This document shows positions 12,001-20,624 of a DNA stretch of 64,000 nucleotides, piece by piece (the stretch's first letter is position 1; every line of letters begins with the position of its first letter). A program made the position numbers and the translations under genes. Under the pieces are notes generated by a model, which was not told the origin of the DNA, made no database searches, and saw only the letters and a list, made by a program, of their open reading frames with translations. The stretch is taken from NCBI GenBank assembly GCA_949752735.1, contig OX457037.1, forward strand, positions 872,001 to 936,000. The letters run 5' to 3'. This DNA comes from Lumbricus terrestris (taxonomy: Eukaryota > Annelida > Clitellata > Crassiclitellata > Lumbricidae).

Positions 12001-12470
12001 TGGAGTGGTGGTAGTCGGTTGTGGAGTGGTGGTAGTCGGTTGTGGAGTGGTGGTCGTCGGTTGTGGAGTGGTGGTAGTCGGTTGCGGAGTGGTGATCGTG
12101 GGTTGTGGTGTGGTGGTCGTCGGTTGTGGAGTGGTGGTAGTCGGTTGCGGAGTGGTGGTCGTCGGTTGTGGAGTGGTGGTCGTCGGTTGTGGAGTGGTGG
12201 TCGTGGGTTGTGGAGTGGTGGTCGTCGGTTGTGGAGTGGTGGTCGTCGGTTGTGGAGTGGTGGTTGTCGGTTGTGGAGTGGTGGTAGTAGTTGAAGATTG
12301 GTGTGTTGTTGTAGTTGTTGGTGGCTGTGTGGTCGTAGTTGTTGGCTTCGTGGTTGTAGTCGTCGTTGGTTTTGTTGTCGTCGTCGTTGGCTTTGTTGTG
12401 GTTGTTATAATTGTTGTCTTCGTTGTTCGTGTTGTTGTCGTTGGTGTTTGCGTCGTCGTGAATCCGCAAT
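1..12470 (-). CDS. M4: giant mucin-type Thr/Pro repeat exon (5' complete, 3' end beyond window)
   Basis: The exon starts at 12470 after a TTTTTCAG acceptor, in phase 1 (split codon, then Cys-Gly-Phe-Thr-Thr-Thr). It remains open to the window edge: 4156 full codons without a stop. After a neck of about 60 codons with irregular Thr-rich text such as TTTTTKPTTTTTTKP, it becomes a 21-bp repeat coding mainly TTTTPQP, with TTTTPSP, TPPPLTTTPPPPATT and TIAQP variants in the 1-5290 part. Dense Thr with Pro is the hallmark of PTS mucin domains, so heavy O-glycosylation is expected. The exon follows B5 (Ig-like) across a 3.6-kb intron, the same position that M1 and M2 occupy after B1 and B2. No ATG, GTG, TTG or CTG occurs in this frame through the repeat, so start-codon gene callers miss it. 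Expression is not shown by sequence. Confidence 0.8.
1672..5055. repeat. Higher-order duplication, offset 1890 bp (90 units)
   Basis: The stretch at about 1672-3165 reappears at about 3562-5055, shifted by exactly 1890 bp, with the same rare variants in the same order. Examples are a TGA-containing unit at 2742 and 4632, an aaagg variant at 2977 and 4867, and the gtgcaatgg variant near 2531 and 4421. The spots I compared across the block were identical. This points to a recent unequal exchange of a block of about 1.5 kb. Confidence 0.85.
9463..11358. repeat. Second higher-order duplication, offset 1176 bp (56 units)
   Basis: About 9463-10182 matches about 10639-11358 at an offset of 1176 bp. 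Shared markers are a gttgtagtcg unit (9485/10661), a ttgtaatgtgg unit (9605/10781) and a gtggctgtcgg unit. A few single-base differences exist, for example gtgttggtc against gtggtggtc near 9703/10879, so this event looks slightly older than the 1890-bp one or has been touched by conversion. Confidence 0.8.
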
Positions 12471-12495
12471 CTGAAAAAGTTTCATTTGCAGAATA

Positions 12496-13284
12496 ATTAT
12501 TTTAAATTCTGATCATGCTGCATTAAAATGTTGCAAGCTGGCTAACCGGAAGTTTTTCCGACATATTTTGATTTATCGCCCCTCGGCATCTAATACACCA
12601 CGTCACTCCACCCTCTCACTCATCCCCTCGCCACTCGCCTCTGCTCCAACCTCCCGCTCAGCCTTCAATCCGTCTTCTACACGCCTTCACGTTGACTGTT
12701 AATTTTCGGTTTTTCACTAGCCTCAGGATCCCACGCTGTCCAGTTTCCCTCCTCTCAATCCTCCCCTCCATCTCATCACTCTCATCACTCTATTTTTCTC
12801 TGCACCTCCCTCTCGAGCCCACTGCAAAACTATGGGTGACGAGGGCGTGCATTCTAGGCAAACACGTACCTTCGTACGCCACCGCCTGATCGCCCGATAC
12901 ACTGTCCTTTTGCAAATTATAGATCCCTATCTGAGATACCCGGGGTTTCGTCCCCCTCCACCACAGCGCACCCCGCTCCCACCCCGCCCCTCTGACCCAG
13001 CTTTCTTCCATCACGGCCCGATCCAGAACCCACCCCCACTCCTCTACCCCGCACACTGCCCCACATCTCCAAACCCGGTCCACCGCTCCTTCCCACCCTC
13101 CCTCCACCGCCCTACCAAGCCCCTCGCGTCCCACCACACAGCCCCACGGCCCCCACCTCGACCTGACCCAGCTTCACACGACCCTTTCTGCTGTTGGTTG
13201 ATCCGCTTCACCGCATCGCACCACCCTTGCTGGACGGGTGTGTTCTGTGTGGGGACGATGCGGTCCTGGTGGCACTCTGTCTCT
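12496..13284. other. Intron B5-M4, C-rich stretch without genes
   Basis: About 12590-13190 is a C/T-rich, low-complexity stretch (cccc, caccc and cctcc runs). It resembles the C-rich tracts at 16600-16960 and 28190-28520, so these may be related non-autonomous repeat bodies. Short open frames here look compositional. Confidence 0.5.
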
Positions 13285-13515
13285 GCCTAGGCTTAATCTG
13301 TTTGACCTCTCTTCTGAATTTTCCGACTATACTTTCTCCACCTCCGTCGGAGACCTTGGCGTCGAGCTAGACCAGGAACACTTACTTTTGCACCTCATCT
13401 AAATCATCTCAATCGCTCCTGCTTATATCAACTGCGCCAGCTTCGCATTGTCGCTCGCTCTCTCTCAACTGGCGCTGCAATTGCGCTTGTACAATTTTGT
13501 ACATTCCTTTGTCTT
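13285..13515 (+). mobile_element. Non-LTR retrotransposon fragment (CR1/L2-like reverse transcriptase end)
   Basis: The plus strand reads, with frame slips, as the C-terminal reverse transcriptase stretch: a GDLGVELDQE motif near 13353, then a YQLRQLRIVARSLS-like segment near 13430. These are typical of CR1/L2/Jockey-like LINEs downstream of the catalytic domain. It is broken and inactive. It ends beside a (CGTAAT)n tail shared with the next, oppositely oriented fragment. Confidence 0.55.
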
Positions 13516-14214
13516 CGTAATCGTAATCGTAATCTCATAATTTCTAAAGCGCCACTGGGAGGCCAAGCGCGGGGCACCGGCTTATTCACGAGCGCTGCGT
13601 TGAGTTAGGAGGGTTGTCCGTGAGAGTAGTCCGAGGTGGTCCGGGTCGAGTTACCATAGGATCAGGATCAAATGCGTTGAGTCAAAAGGGTTGTCCGTAA
13701 GAGTAGTCCATGGTGGTCCGGGTCGAGGTACCGTATGATCAGAGGTGTGGAACAGCTACTAAGGTGGGTGTCGTCTGAGCCGGGAATTGGAGGGTGGGGG
13801 ATCAGATGAAACAGGATAAGAGTTCTTGAACAGGAGTGTCTTTAGTTACGAGTGAAAGGCCCGAGGTGTGATGGATAGAGGAGCCTGAGGAAGGTGATGG
13901 TGTGTGATTAGTAATGATGGAGTAGGGACTGAAAAGGATCGGAACTCAGCAGGCAGATCATTCCAAAGGCGTGGTGCTGAGTTGGATATGGCTCGGTTGG
14001 AGAACTTGAGATGACTTGTGACCGGCGGTCGAGAGAGTGTAAGGCAGGCGGATGATCGGGTAGAACGGGTAGGCTGGATGGGGAACAGTTCGCGAAGATA
14101 TCTGGGCTGGGAGCATTGTAAGGAGTTGTATGTTAAGGAGAGAACTTTGTAGTGAATTCGCTCTGGGATTTTCAACCAGTGAAGAGACTTGAGGATGGGG
14201 ATAATTATTGTCAT
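13515..14214 (-). mobile_element. Non-LTR retrotransposon 3' end, minus strand
   Basis: Coding text at 13846-14214 includes LHWLKIPERIHYKVLSLTY and, further on, NSAPRLWNDLP. This matches the conserved C-terminal tail after the reverse transcriptase domain of CR1/L2-type LINEs (LHWLP...RIxYK...LWNxLP). The 3' part holds two 77-bp direct repeats (13597-13673 and 13674-13745) and finishes in a short (ATTACG)n tail at about 13515-13535, as tandem-tailed LINEs do. Confidence 0.65.
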
Positions 14215-14534
14215 TGACGTTATTACCTCTTACCACGTGATCATCCGTTCATGCTATCATTTAGTGAATGCGCTTGCATCGCGTGTTTACTGTTTACGTG
14301 TTTCTAGTCTTCGGCCAGACGTAGCCTAACTTAAACAAATGTCGTGGAAAATGGGGTCACGAAGATTATTGTATAATGGTGAAATGGCCGTGCGCCGTTA
14401 TAGGCCTAGACATTAGACAAGCATGGTGAAGGGATAGCATTTTGGGAAGGCGAACCTCATGAGTAATATTTTTGGATCGCGAACCCCCAATTTTTCTGAG
14501 CTGCTAGCGAGTATTCATAAAAATTATTGGGAGC

Positions 14535-15100
14535 CAAGGCCGTAGCTAGGGGGTGTTTTGGGTGTTTCAACACCCCAAAATGTAAAATAAAAAAATAAAA
14601 TGCATTTACTAGCACATGATGTGATGGTGATGGTTCTCTGCCCGAAGGCAGGTTCATTGACTTTACGCCCTTGGGGATGAGATGAGTGAGGTGGTTTCCC
14701 GTTGCCTTCCTCACAGACAATGATGGGTAGGCAACTTGCCCAAGGCCGCTCCACAGGAGCTTGCGCCCCTGCGTCCCACACGTGCTAGCCCGGGATATCT
14801 AAGTCTCTGAATGTCAACTCCCAGCGCGGGGCTTGAACCGCAGTCCGTTGCAACCAACAGACGAATGCCGCTCTCGCTTACCGGTGTAGCTAACTAGGCC
14901 AGAATGTAAAAAGTAAAAAAATAATAGAATGCATTTACTAGCACATGATGTAAAGACCATGAAAACACCCCCCGAAATGAAAAAAATGCGAAAAATAGGA
15001 TGAATTTATTTCGGTCGGATGATTAAAAAGTCATCACTTTTTTCGGACGGGAAACTGAAGAAACACCCCCCCCCCAAATCAAGTACTGGCTACGGCCTTG
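14535..15100. mobile_element. 566-bp non-autonomous DNA transposon with 8-bp target duplication
   Basis: The ends are inverted: CAAGGCCGTAGCTAG at the left and CTGGCTACGGCCTTG at the right, followed inward by GGTGTTT-like sequence. Direct copies of TTGGGAGC flank it at 14527-14534 and 15101-15108. An 8-bp duplication fits hAT-like or other 8-bp superfamilies. No transposase is present. A SINE is inserted inside. A related pair of ends (GATCGTAGCCAGGA and AAACTACGGCCTT) lies near 37938-38257. Confidence 0.8.
14623..14898 (-). mobile_element. tRNA-derived SINE nested in the 14535-15100 element
   Basis: Read on the minus strand it begins GGCCTAGTTAGCTACACCGG and contains a B-box-like GGTTCAAGCCCC, as tRNA-derived SINEs do. 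It is bracketed by imperfect direct repeats of about 45 bp (about 14576-14623 and 14899-14951, both ending in tagcacatgatg), which are target-site duplications of unusual length. Confidence 0.7.
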
Positions 15101-15108
15101 TTGGGAGC

Positions 15109-16026
15109 AATCGGTCGAGTGGATCCAAAGTTTTTGTGGAACATACATAGTTAGCTATAGTTACTTTTCTCTTTCTTCTTTATATCGATTCTCGTTTGTT
15201 TTTCTTAATTTGCGAACATCGCTCATGCTCAGCTAAGTTTTCTCATTAATATTTTATATTTTGAATTTGCTCGAATTGGGATATTTGTCTAGGCCGACTC
15301 GAGCGTTACCTGAAAGCCTGTCTCGTTCGTTTCTGCACTGAGAGCGTCTCTGAATGGTTCTTACTGCGAGACGACTTTATAAAAATTAATTTCCAGATAC
15401 GATACGTTAAGATATCAATTATTATTAGTGTCGTTATTTTTTCTTAACTTGCGATTCATATCATCATTATTTTAGCAATATTATTATTATTGCAAATCCG
15501 CTTGATGCGTGTTTATTTATATCCGCCTTCGACGAGAAATTACATCAGGAAATTGCGTCAAACGAAACGACGTCAAGAGAAATGGCGAACGCGCGACTCG
15601 ATAATTGTTGTGCAGAGGTTATGGCGTCCTAAATTTGCGTTAACTACCGCATCAAAATTTAAGCTATCCATGAAATTATATATACGGATTTTCAGCTTTG
15701 ATATAAAAATTTGTATGATAATGCTCTGCAGAATGTGTTGTAATGCTAAAGCGTTCTGTTTCAGAGCCTTTCTCGGGACACCATACATCCTCACCAACAT
15801 ACAAGCAAACAAACAGAAGGACAAACTTTCAAACTTATGGCATAAATTTTAATGAATCAAGAGTTATTATGCAAAGCTGAGAGCTTTTCAGGCTATCACT
15901 GTGCGCATTTGACCTAACTGAAATGTTTTTACTTGTTCCACTCTTTTGAGGATAGTTTCGGAAAATCGTTTCTGATTTTCTTAAACATTTTCTGAAAAAC
16001 AGAACATGCTTGGAGAAAATACTCAC
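15109..16026. other. Intron sequence between B5 and M4, no gene seen
   Basis: AT-rich unique-looking sequence. An open frame at 15490-15852 on the plus strand has no domain features, no splice partner that I can see and no match to the locus exons, so I do not call it a gene. Confidence 0.5.
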
Positions 16027-16347
16027 ATGGTACATTGCAGGATGCGGAGAATGCCGGTGCGTTGGTTGCAACATATGGGAATTGACGATCCCTTGGTGCT
16101 ACAAACGCAACATTGCATTGGTAGTTTGGCGGATAGTAACCGTTGACCTGGAGTACTGATGACGATATGAACTCCCTCGTGTTAGGTCTTGACCTCGCTG
16201 GAGTATCGTTTTTGTAGGAGTTGCCATTTGCTGTCCAGTTCATCACAGCATCGATCGGATGGTAAGAGCTGTCGGCGTAGGTTATGCTGCAGTTCAGTTG
16301 AATGGTAGTTGAATTGAGCGCTTTGCACGTGCAAGTTGGACCCACAC
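16027..16347 (-). CDS. B5: Ig-like exon of pair 5
   Basis: The exon of 321 nt has acceptor CTTTCTCAG at 16348 and donor GTGAGT at 16026, phases 1-1. Its start reads GPTCTCKALN. The Ig pattern is clear: QLNCSITYAD (first core Cys), VMNWTANG (core Trp), SSSVLQV (E-strand-like) and NYQCNVAF (second core Cys). Like the other B exons it adds a Cys-x-Cys before the fold and ends in ATNAPAFSASC. Sequons NST, NCS, NWT and NDT suggest N-glycosylation. It is joined to A5 upstream and to the giant mucin exon M4 downstream. It is the most diverged B exon apart from B4. Confidence 0.8.
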
Positions 16348-16549
16348 CTGAGAAAGATTAATAAATATATTAACAAGATTTAACAGTGATTACCTTCGCT
16401 CCCTTGATTAAGGCGTATAATCAAACATAAAGTTTCTGTTGTTTTGTTTGTAAACCTGAGCTGTTCCATATTTCTGAGTGTAGAAATACTGCAGATTCTG
16501 AATAGTTATTATTAATTTTCGACTTGCCACATTTCCGTATAATAGACTA

Positions 16550-16960
16550 CTAGCAGGGGTACCCGGCGCTGCCAATTTTTTTTAGATTTTTCGTACCCAA
16601 CCAGTCCCACCCCTCCTTCACATTCACTCTCCCATTACTTTCTCCTCTCCCTTCTTCCTTCCACATTTCTTTCCCCATCACTTCCGTCCCGTTCCATTCA
16701 TCAACCACCTCTTACCCAGTGCCGTTCAGATTTTAAAACAAGTGCATGGACGCCGTCCATGACCGTCCAGGCACACTTTAAGCTCTGCTCTTACCTCCCT
16801 TCTCTCCCCTTCCTTCCCATCCTTTTTCTCCACTTTCTTTACGCCCCTTCCTGCCCCCCCCCCCACAACAATAAGAATAATCCATGCCGCTCTGCTTGGA
16901 ATGACCTTTCCCTCTACTCTGCGGGTTATCCTCGCGTCTGAGTCTACTCTTCGTTATAAG
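16550..16960 (-). mobile_element. Helitron-like 3' end with C-rich body
   Basis: On the minus strand the sequence ends GCGCCGGGTACCCCTGCTAG followed by T. Helitrons end in a small GC hairpin then CTRR and insert between A and T. The sequence to the right (16600-16960) is C-rich on the plus strand and non-coding. The hairpin is imperfect here and the 5' end was not located, so the right boundary is approximate. Confidence 0.45.
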
Positions 16961-17792
16961 CTTACTCCTTGACCGATAGCATTCATTTTTCAGGGATTCT
17001 GCACTGAACGGAAAGCGCCTTTGACAGCTGCTCATATAAGCCTACGGTACTGCAATGGGCGGTTTATAAATGTGACCCATCTGACCCAAAACCAGGCGTA
17101 AGTCGGTTTTTGTACAATATGAGTGTCATATATCTTCTAAAAAAATAAAGTCTCTTCTGTAAAATGACAAATCTTATTGCTCTGCCATGTTTCAGTCGAA
17201 AGTTATGAGTAAAAATACGGCTCGACCGTCCAAATTGCGATTCTGAGAAAAATGCGTTTAAAGTTTTCTATAACTTTCGAATGCAAGATTCTTTAGAACC
17301 ATGTTCACAATTAAATAAAATTTGCAACAAATAAACAGATTGCATACTAGGCTAGAGGGAAGTCTGGGCTTTACACTGATGCCTAATTTATTAGGTTAGC
17401 CACATGCCGAATATGGCCACCAATGCCGGGAAAGTGGAAAGTGGCGGGAAAAGTCATTGAATAATTTGAACAATAAAAACCACAAAATTATCAAAAATAT
17501 CATTAAAAATAATATTTTTGTGAGTTTTAATGTGTATAAAACATTTATTTATCATTTTCTGTCAAAAACTAAAAATTGAATTTTTTCTTCTTTACATTTT
17601 GGTCATTATCTCAGAAGCGTGTGTTCCGACATACGCCTGGTTTTGGTCAGATGGGACACAAATATCTGGATAGGCCTACGTACAACACGATACGATATTG
17701 TAATCATCTATTATAACTATTGTCATTATCCTGTCTTAACTTACGATCAAGCGTTCAAACAAATTTGTAGTATGTCTTTCTGTGCATTTGTT
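16961..17792. other. Intron A5-B5, unique-looking AT-rich stretch
   Basis: No coding exon resembling A, B or linker modules is seen. The text contains aaattgaattttttc-type A/T runs only. Confidence 0.5.
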
Positions 17793-17912
17793 ACAGCACC
17801 CCTTCAAGATTACTACTCAGCAGCGCACCCGACTACAGCGCGGACACTGAATCGGAGTTTCACGCAGAAGCGCTGAGCAATTGCGAGCGAAGGACTTGCC
17901 CAAGGTTCTTAG
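17793..17912 (-). mobile_element. SINE 3' half, minus strand
   Basis: This matches the downstream half of the tRNA-SINE at 28580-28799. Shared blocks are actccgattc, gcgctgagcaattgcgag and the gcgcaccc/gcgctccc block, in reverse orientation. It abuts the Helitron-like segment that ends at 18092. Confidence 0.6.
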
Positions 17913-17929
17913 TCTCCTTACGAGTCATG

Positions 17930-18092
17930 GAGGGAGTGGGGGCGGGATGGGGGTGGAGATTTTCCTGATACCTAAATTTCTCGGGTGGCGTACCGGTAGA
18001 GGTTGGAGTGTGGTGGGGTGTTGTGTGGTGGAGTTGTGACCGGAGCGGGTCGAATCCTAAATTTCCTGGGCGACGCCGGGTACCCCAGCTAG
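17930..18092 (+). mobile_element. Helitron-like 3' end
   Basis: A GT-rich segment ends in CCTGGGCGACGCCGGG (stem CC-GG), TACCCCAG, then CTAG at 18089-18092 followed by T. This is the Helitron terminal arrangement (hairpin about 8 nt before CTAG, T after the end). A related end, with CTTG instead of CTAG, is at 52561. The left limit is uncertain. Confidence 0.5.
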
Positions 18093-18109
18093 TATCTGAT
18101 AAGTCAATA

Positions 18110-18565
18110 GAATCATTGTTTGAAAGAGCTAATCACCATTTCCTCCTTGTTTAGAGCTAACAAGTTACCGCTTAATATTGATGAAAACAAACTCTATTCT
18201 TTTTGGATCCCGCCGTAAACTACCTTCAGTATGTGATCACAGATTGACAATGGATGATTGTGCAGCCTGAATTATGTAAATTTCTAGGTGTGTGTCTGGA
18301 CCAGCACCTCACTTGGAAGGAACACATTAATTAAGCAAATATCTAAGAATATAGCAATAAATATTAGCGTGCTATCAAGAATCCGTCACTGTCTTTCTCA
18401 AGCTACATTATACAAGGCTTATATTATTCCTTACTTTTCCATACTTGTCATACTGTAGCCTAACATCTGCTGGGCCTCAACTTATACTTCTTATTTAAAA
18501 AATTGGAGAGCTTGCAAAAACGTGTCATTCGAACTATTTTCTTGCTATGCTGGTCTGTCAGTCAA
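18110..18565 (+). mobile_element. Non-LTR retrotransposon fragment (Jockey/CR1-like RT)
   Basis: With several frame breaks the plus strand reads WFRANKLPLNIDENK, then an SLGRNTLIKQISKNIA-like stretch, INISVLSRIRHCLSQAT, LYKAYIIPYFS and finally LESLQKRVIRTIF. This is the order found after the reverse transcriptase catalytic domain in Jockey/CR1 elements. Its probable 3' UTR continues at 19017-19215 and the two are separated by a minus-strand LINE fragment. Confidence 0.65.
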
Positions 18566-18599
18566 TTTCTCCTCCGTCAAGCGCATGCTGACGATGAGG

Positions 18600-19016
18600 C
18601 ACTTACAAGACGTCTCCAAGTTGCTCTTTCTCTGGTCTTATCCACCGCCCTTCATATAATATGTCCATGCCCTGCGTTTCTAGGTCCTCCATCAGGTTCT
18701 TCATCCATGTCTTTTTTGGCCTTCCTCTGCTTCTCTTCCCTTCTGTTTGTCCATATAGCACTGTCGCTGGTAGCCTCTTCTCCTCCATCCGTGTAACATG
18801 TCCGAACCAAGTCAGTCTTCTCTTCCTGATTCTGTCAATTACTATTTCTTTTTGTCCAGCTTCATCTCTTCATCTCAAGTTATTTCGTTGCGTATCCTTT
18901 CTATCCTCGATCTTCTCAGTATTTCTCTCAGCCAGCTCATCTCCGACACCAATAGTCTTCTTTCGTCTTCTTTTCTCAGTCACCAGCCATATTTGTTTCA
19001 GTCGTAAAGGTTTCTA
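18600..19016 (-). mobile_element. LINE C-terminal fragment inserted in another LINE
   Basis: Minus-strand text includes RKRRLTWFGHVTRMEEKRLP, GKRSRGRPKKTWMKNLMEDL and a tail starting ETQGMDI. This is the conserved C-terminal motif (GHVxRM ... GRPxxxW) seen after the RT of several LINE groups. It separates two plus-strand pieces of a different LINE. Confidence 0.65.
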
Positions 19017-19215
19017 GGTCCTATACCAGGTGGTGACCAATCCTCTCCTGGTAGGGTAAGGAGGCAGTTGGGCCCCTTAGACCTCTTCCGCCCTTAGTTA
19101 AGTTTTGTGTATTCTGTGATCTTAATTCTTGTGAATTGTTTCAACTGCATAGGCCCTGACTGTACATTGTAACCGGTTGCGGTCTGTCAATCGGATTGCC
19201 GAATAAAGAAAAATT
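19017..19215 (+). mobile_element. LINE 3' UTR with aataaag end
   Basis: The sequence gtgaattgtttca, tgtacattgtaaccggttgc and gaataaagaaaaattattat closely matches 41435-41520. The two segments are copies of one LINE 3' end, possibly with a poly(A) signal. Confidence 0.6.
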
Positions 19216-19902
19216 ATTATAACAACCTCCACAAAAATTATCTATAATAATCATATATAAAATCAAATCTAATCTAACATTTTCTCGCGGCACAGCTATT
19301 CAGAAGCGCTCTCAGCGTGATAGGCTCTTGAAGGCAGAAAGAGAATAATATATATAAGCTTATATATTATATTATACTATATGTTATTATATACATACAT
19401 ACATACACAGTTACACACAGCCTACATACATAATTACATAATTAGCCTATATACAATTAAGCATACGTACATACACGCAACTTAACACAGAAACAGATTG
19501 CACGATACTCATCAGATTCATCTGCGACAGAGACCTGAGAACATTCCGTGCGGACTGATGCGCATTTGAAGATATGAAACCCATGACTTGCATAAGATTT
19601 TCATATTCAGTTGCGGTGGAGTCAAAGGTATGCCAAACAAGTTTAGTTAGGCCCTACATGTATATAGACACCATTAGCCTACTCAATGAACTGGGAGCAT
19701 TTTCGTAGATGTTATTCAATTACTTAATGTTGCTTGAAGTTTCATGCAGCTGCCTGTTATCCACACGAGAACGGTTAGAGTAGTCTGTGACGGTGGCAAA
19801 GCAATTATTTTTAGCAGCCATCGCCGAGCCTTGCATTGCAAAACCACTCTTAAAAATCATCACCGTTTTATCATACAGAAGAAAATAGCAACGTTTACTT
19901 AC
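19216..19902. other. Intron A5-B5, AT-rich, short tandem tetranucleotides
   Basis: The segment contains tatata runs near 19350-19395 and catacatacatacaca near 19394-19420. No coding module is seen. Confidence 0.5.
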
Positions 19903-20226
19903 GAACGACGAGTATCTTAGCGCCGTACTTGGTGGTGGATCCATTGATATTTACGACATACAAGCCAGAAGTTGATATTGGAGGAGTCACTGGAGACGTT
20001 TGATACTTCTTTACAATCAGACCAGTTGAGTTAACGGCAAAGAGGTTCGTGTATGAAGCAGCAACAACATCGTCGTAGTTTGTGATTTTGTAAGTGGGTA
20101 TTTCGTCTGAAGTTGGCTTTAGAGTCCAAGATACTTTTGTCGGACTGTTGCAAGGCAACATCGTATTCAGAGTTCCTTCGTAACCGGCAATATTTATTGG
20201 TGGTGTCGAACACTGACCATGGACAC
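19903..20226 (-). CDS. A5: first Ig-like exon of pair 5
   Basis: The exon of 324 nt has acceptor TCATTCCAG at 20227 and donor GTAAGT at 19902, phases 1-1. It reads VHGQCSTPPINIAGYEGTLN, LPCNSPTKVSWTLKPTSDE, KITNYDDVVAASYTNLFAVN, STGLIVKKYQ and ends STSGLYVVNINGS ... AKILVVRK. This is the family signature (AxYEG, core W, STSGLY, LVVRK). Unlike A1-A4 it lacks the Cys after GLY and has an internal LPC instead, so its disulfide must differ. It follows the 21-kb interval after the transmembrane exon. No signal-peptide exon was found just upstream, so it may start a second gene or be an alternative continuation from B4. Confidence 0.78.
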
Positions 20227-20624
20227 CTGGAATGAATATCAGTTACATCAGAGCAACTGCTACATACGAAGTTTTAATGTTTAGCGTTAACTATGAGCAA
20301 GATGCATCTAGGGCCTACATACGATGGAAAATCTTGTCCATAACCCTCTTCAGGAAAGCCTTAGTTAGTCATTTACTCCATCTGGAGTCGAAGCATGAAG
20401 ACGTTTGATCTCTGTCATTCTGACATTCAAGAGATAAGATAAGATAAGAATATTCTTTAATGGGCCAATTGCTATCTGTATTTTGGTGTACAGGCATGTT
20501 ATAATGAACAAACGTAGGCCTACATCATTTCTGTATCCATTCAATGTCAAATGTTTTAAAATAGCACAAAATCCTAAATCCAAAATTCAATATATAAATA
20601 TGTTCTTTTACTGACCAACAATCT

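Larger units (their letters stand above)
1..12290. repeat. 21-bp minisatellite array, about 585 units, in coding frame
   Basis: On the plus strand the unit is close to ggttgtggagtggtggtcgtc. Nearly all length changes are multiples of 21 bp. The one exception I saw is an in-frame 3-bp loss near 7228. The plus strand is extremely G/T-rich, so the template strand for the minus-strand gene is rich in GG runs. Two zones differ: 1 to about 5290 carries diverse variants in higher-order blocks, while about 5290-12290 is dominated by single-base variants of the basic unit. Confidence 0.95.

Noticed and set aside
1..12290. CRISPR-like array
   Set aside because: Units are contiguous with no unique spacers, and the sequence is eukaryotic.
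1..12470. Centromeric or subtelomeric satellite with no coding role
   Set aside because: The splice acceptor, phase, unique neck and uninterrupted single frame argue for a coding exon, though an untranscribed satellite cannot be fully excluded without RNA.
12832..13290. Pro/His-rich plus-strand frame
   Set aside because: Arises from the C-rich low-complexity tract.
15490..15852. 120-codon plus-strand frame
   Set aside because: No motif, AT-driven composition, and no splice context consistent with a gene.
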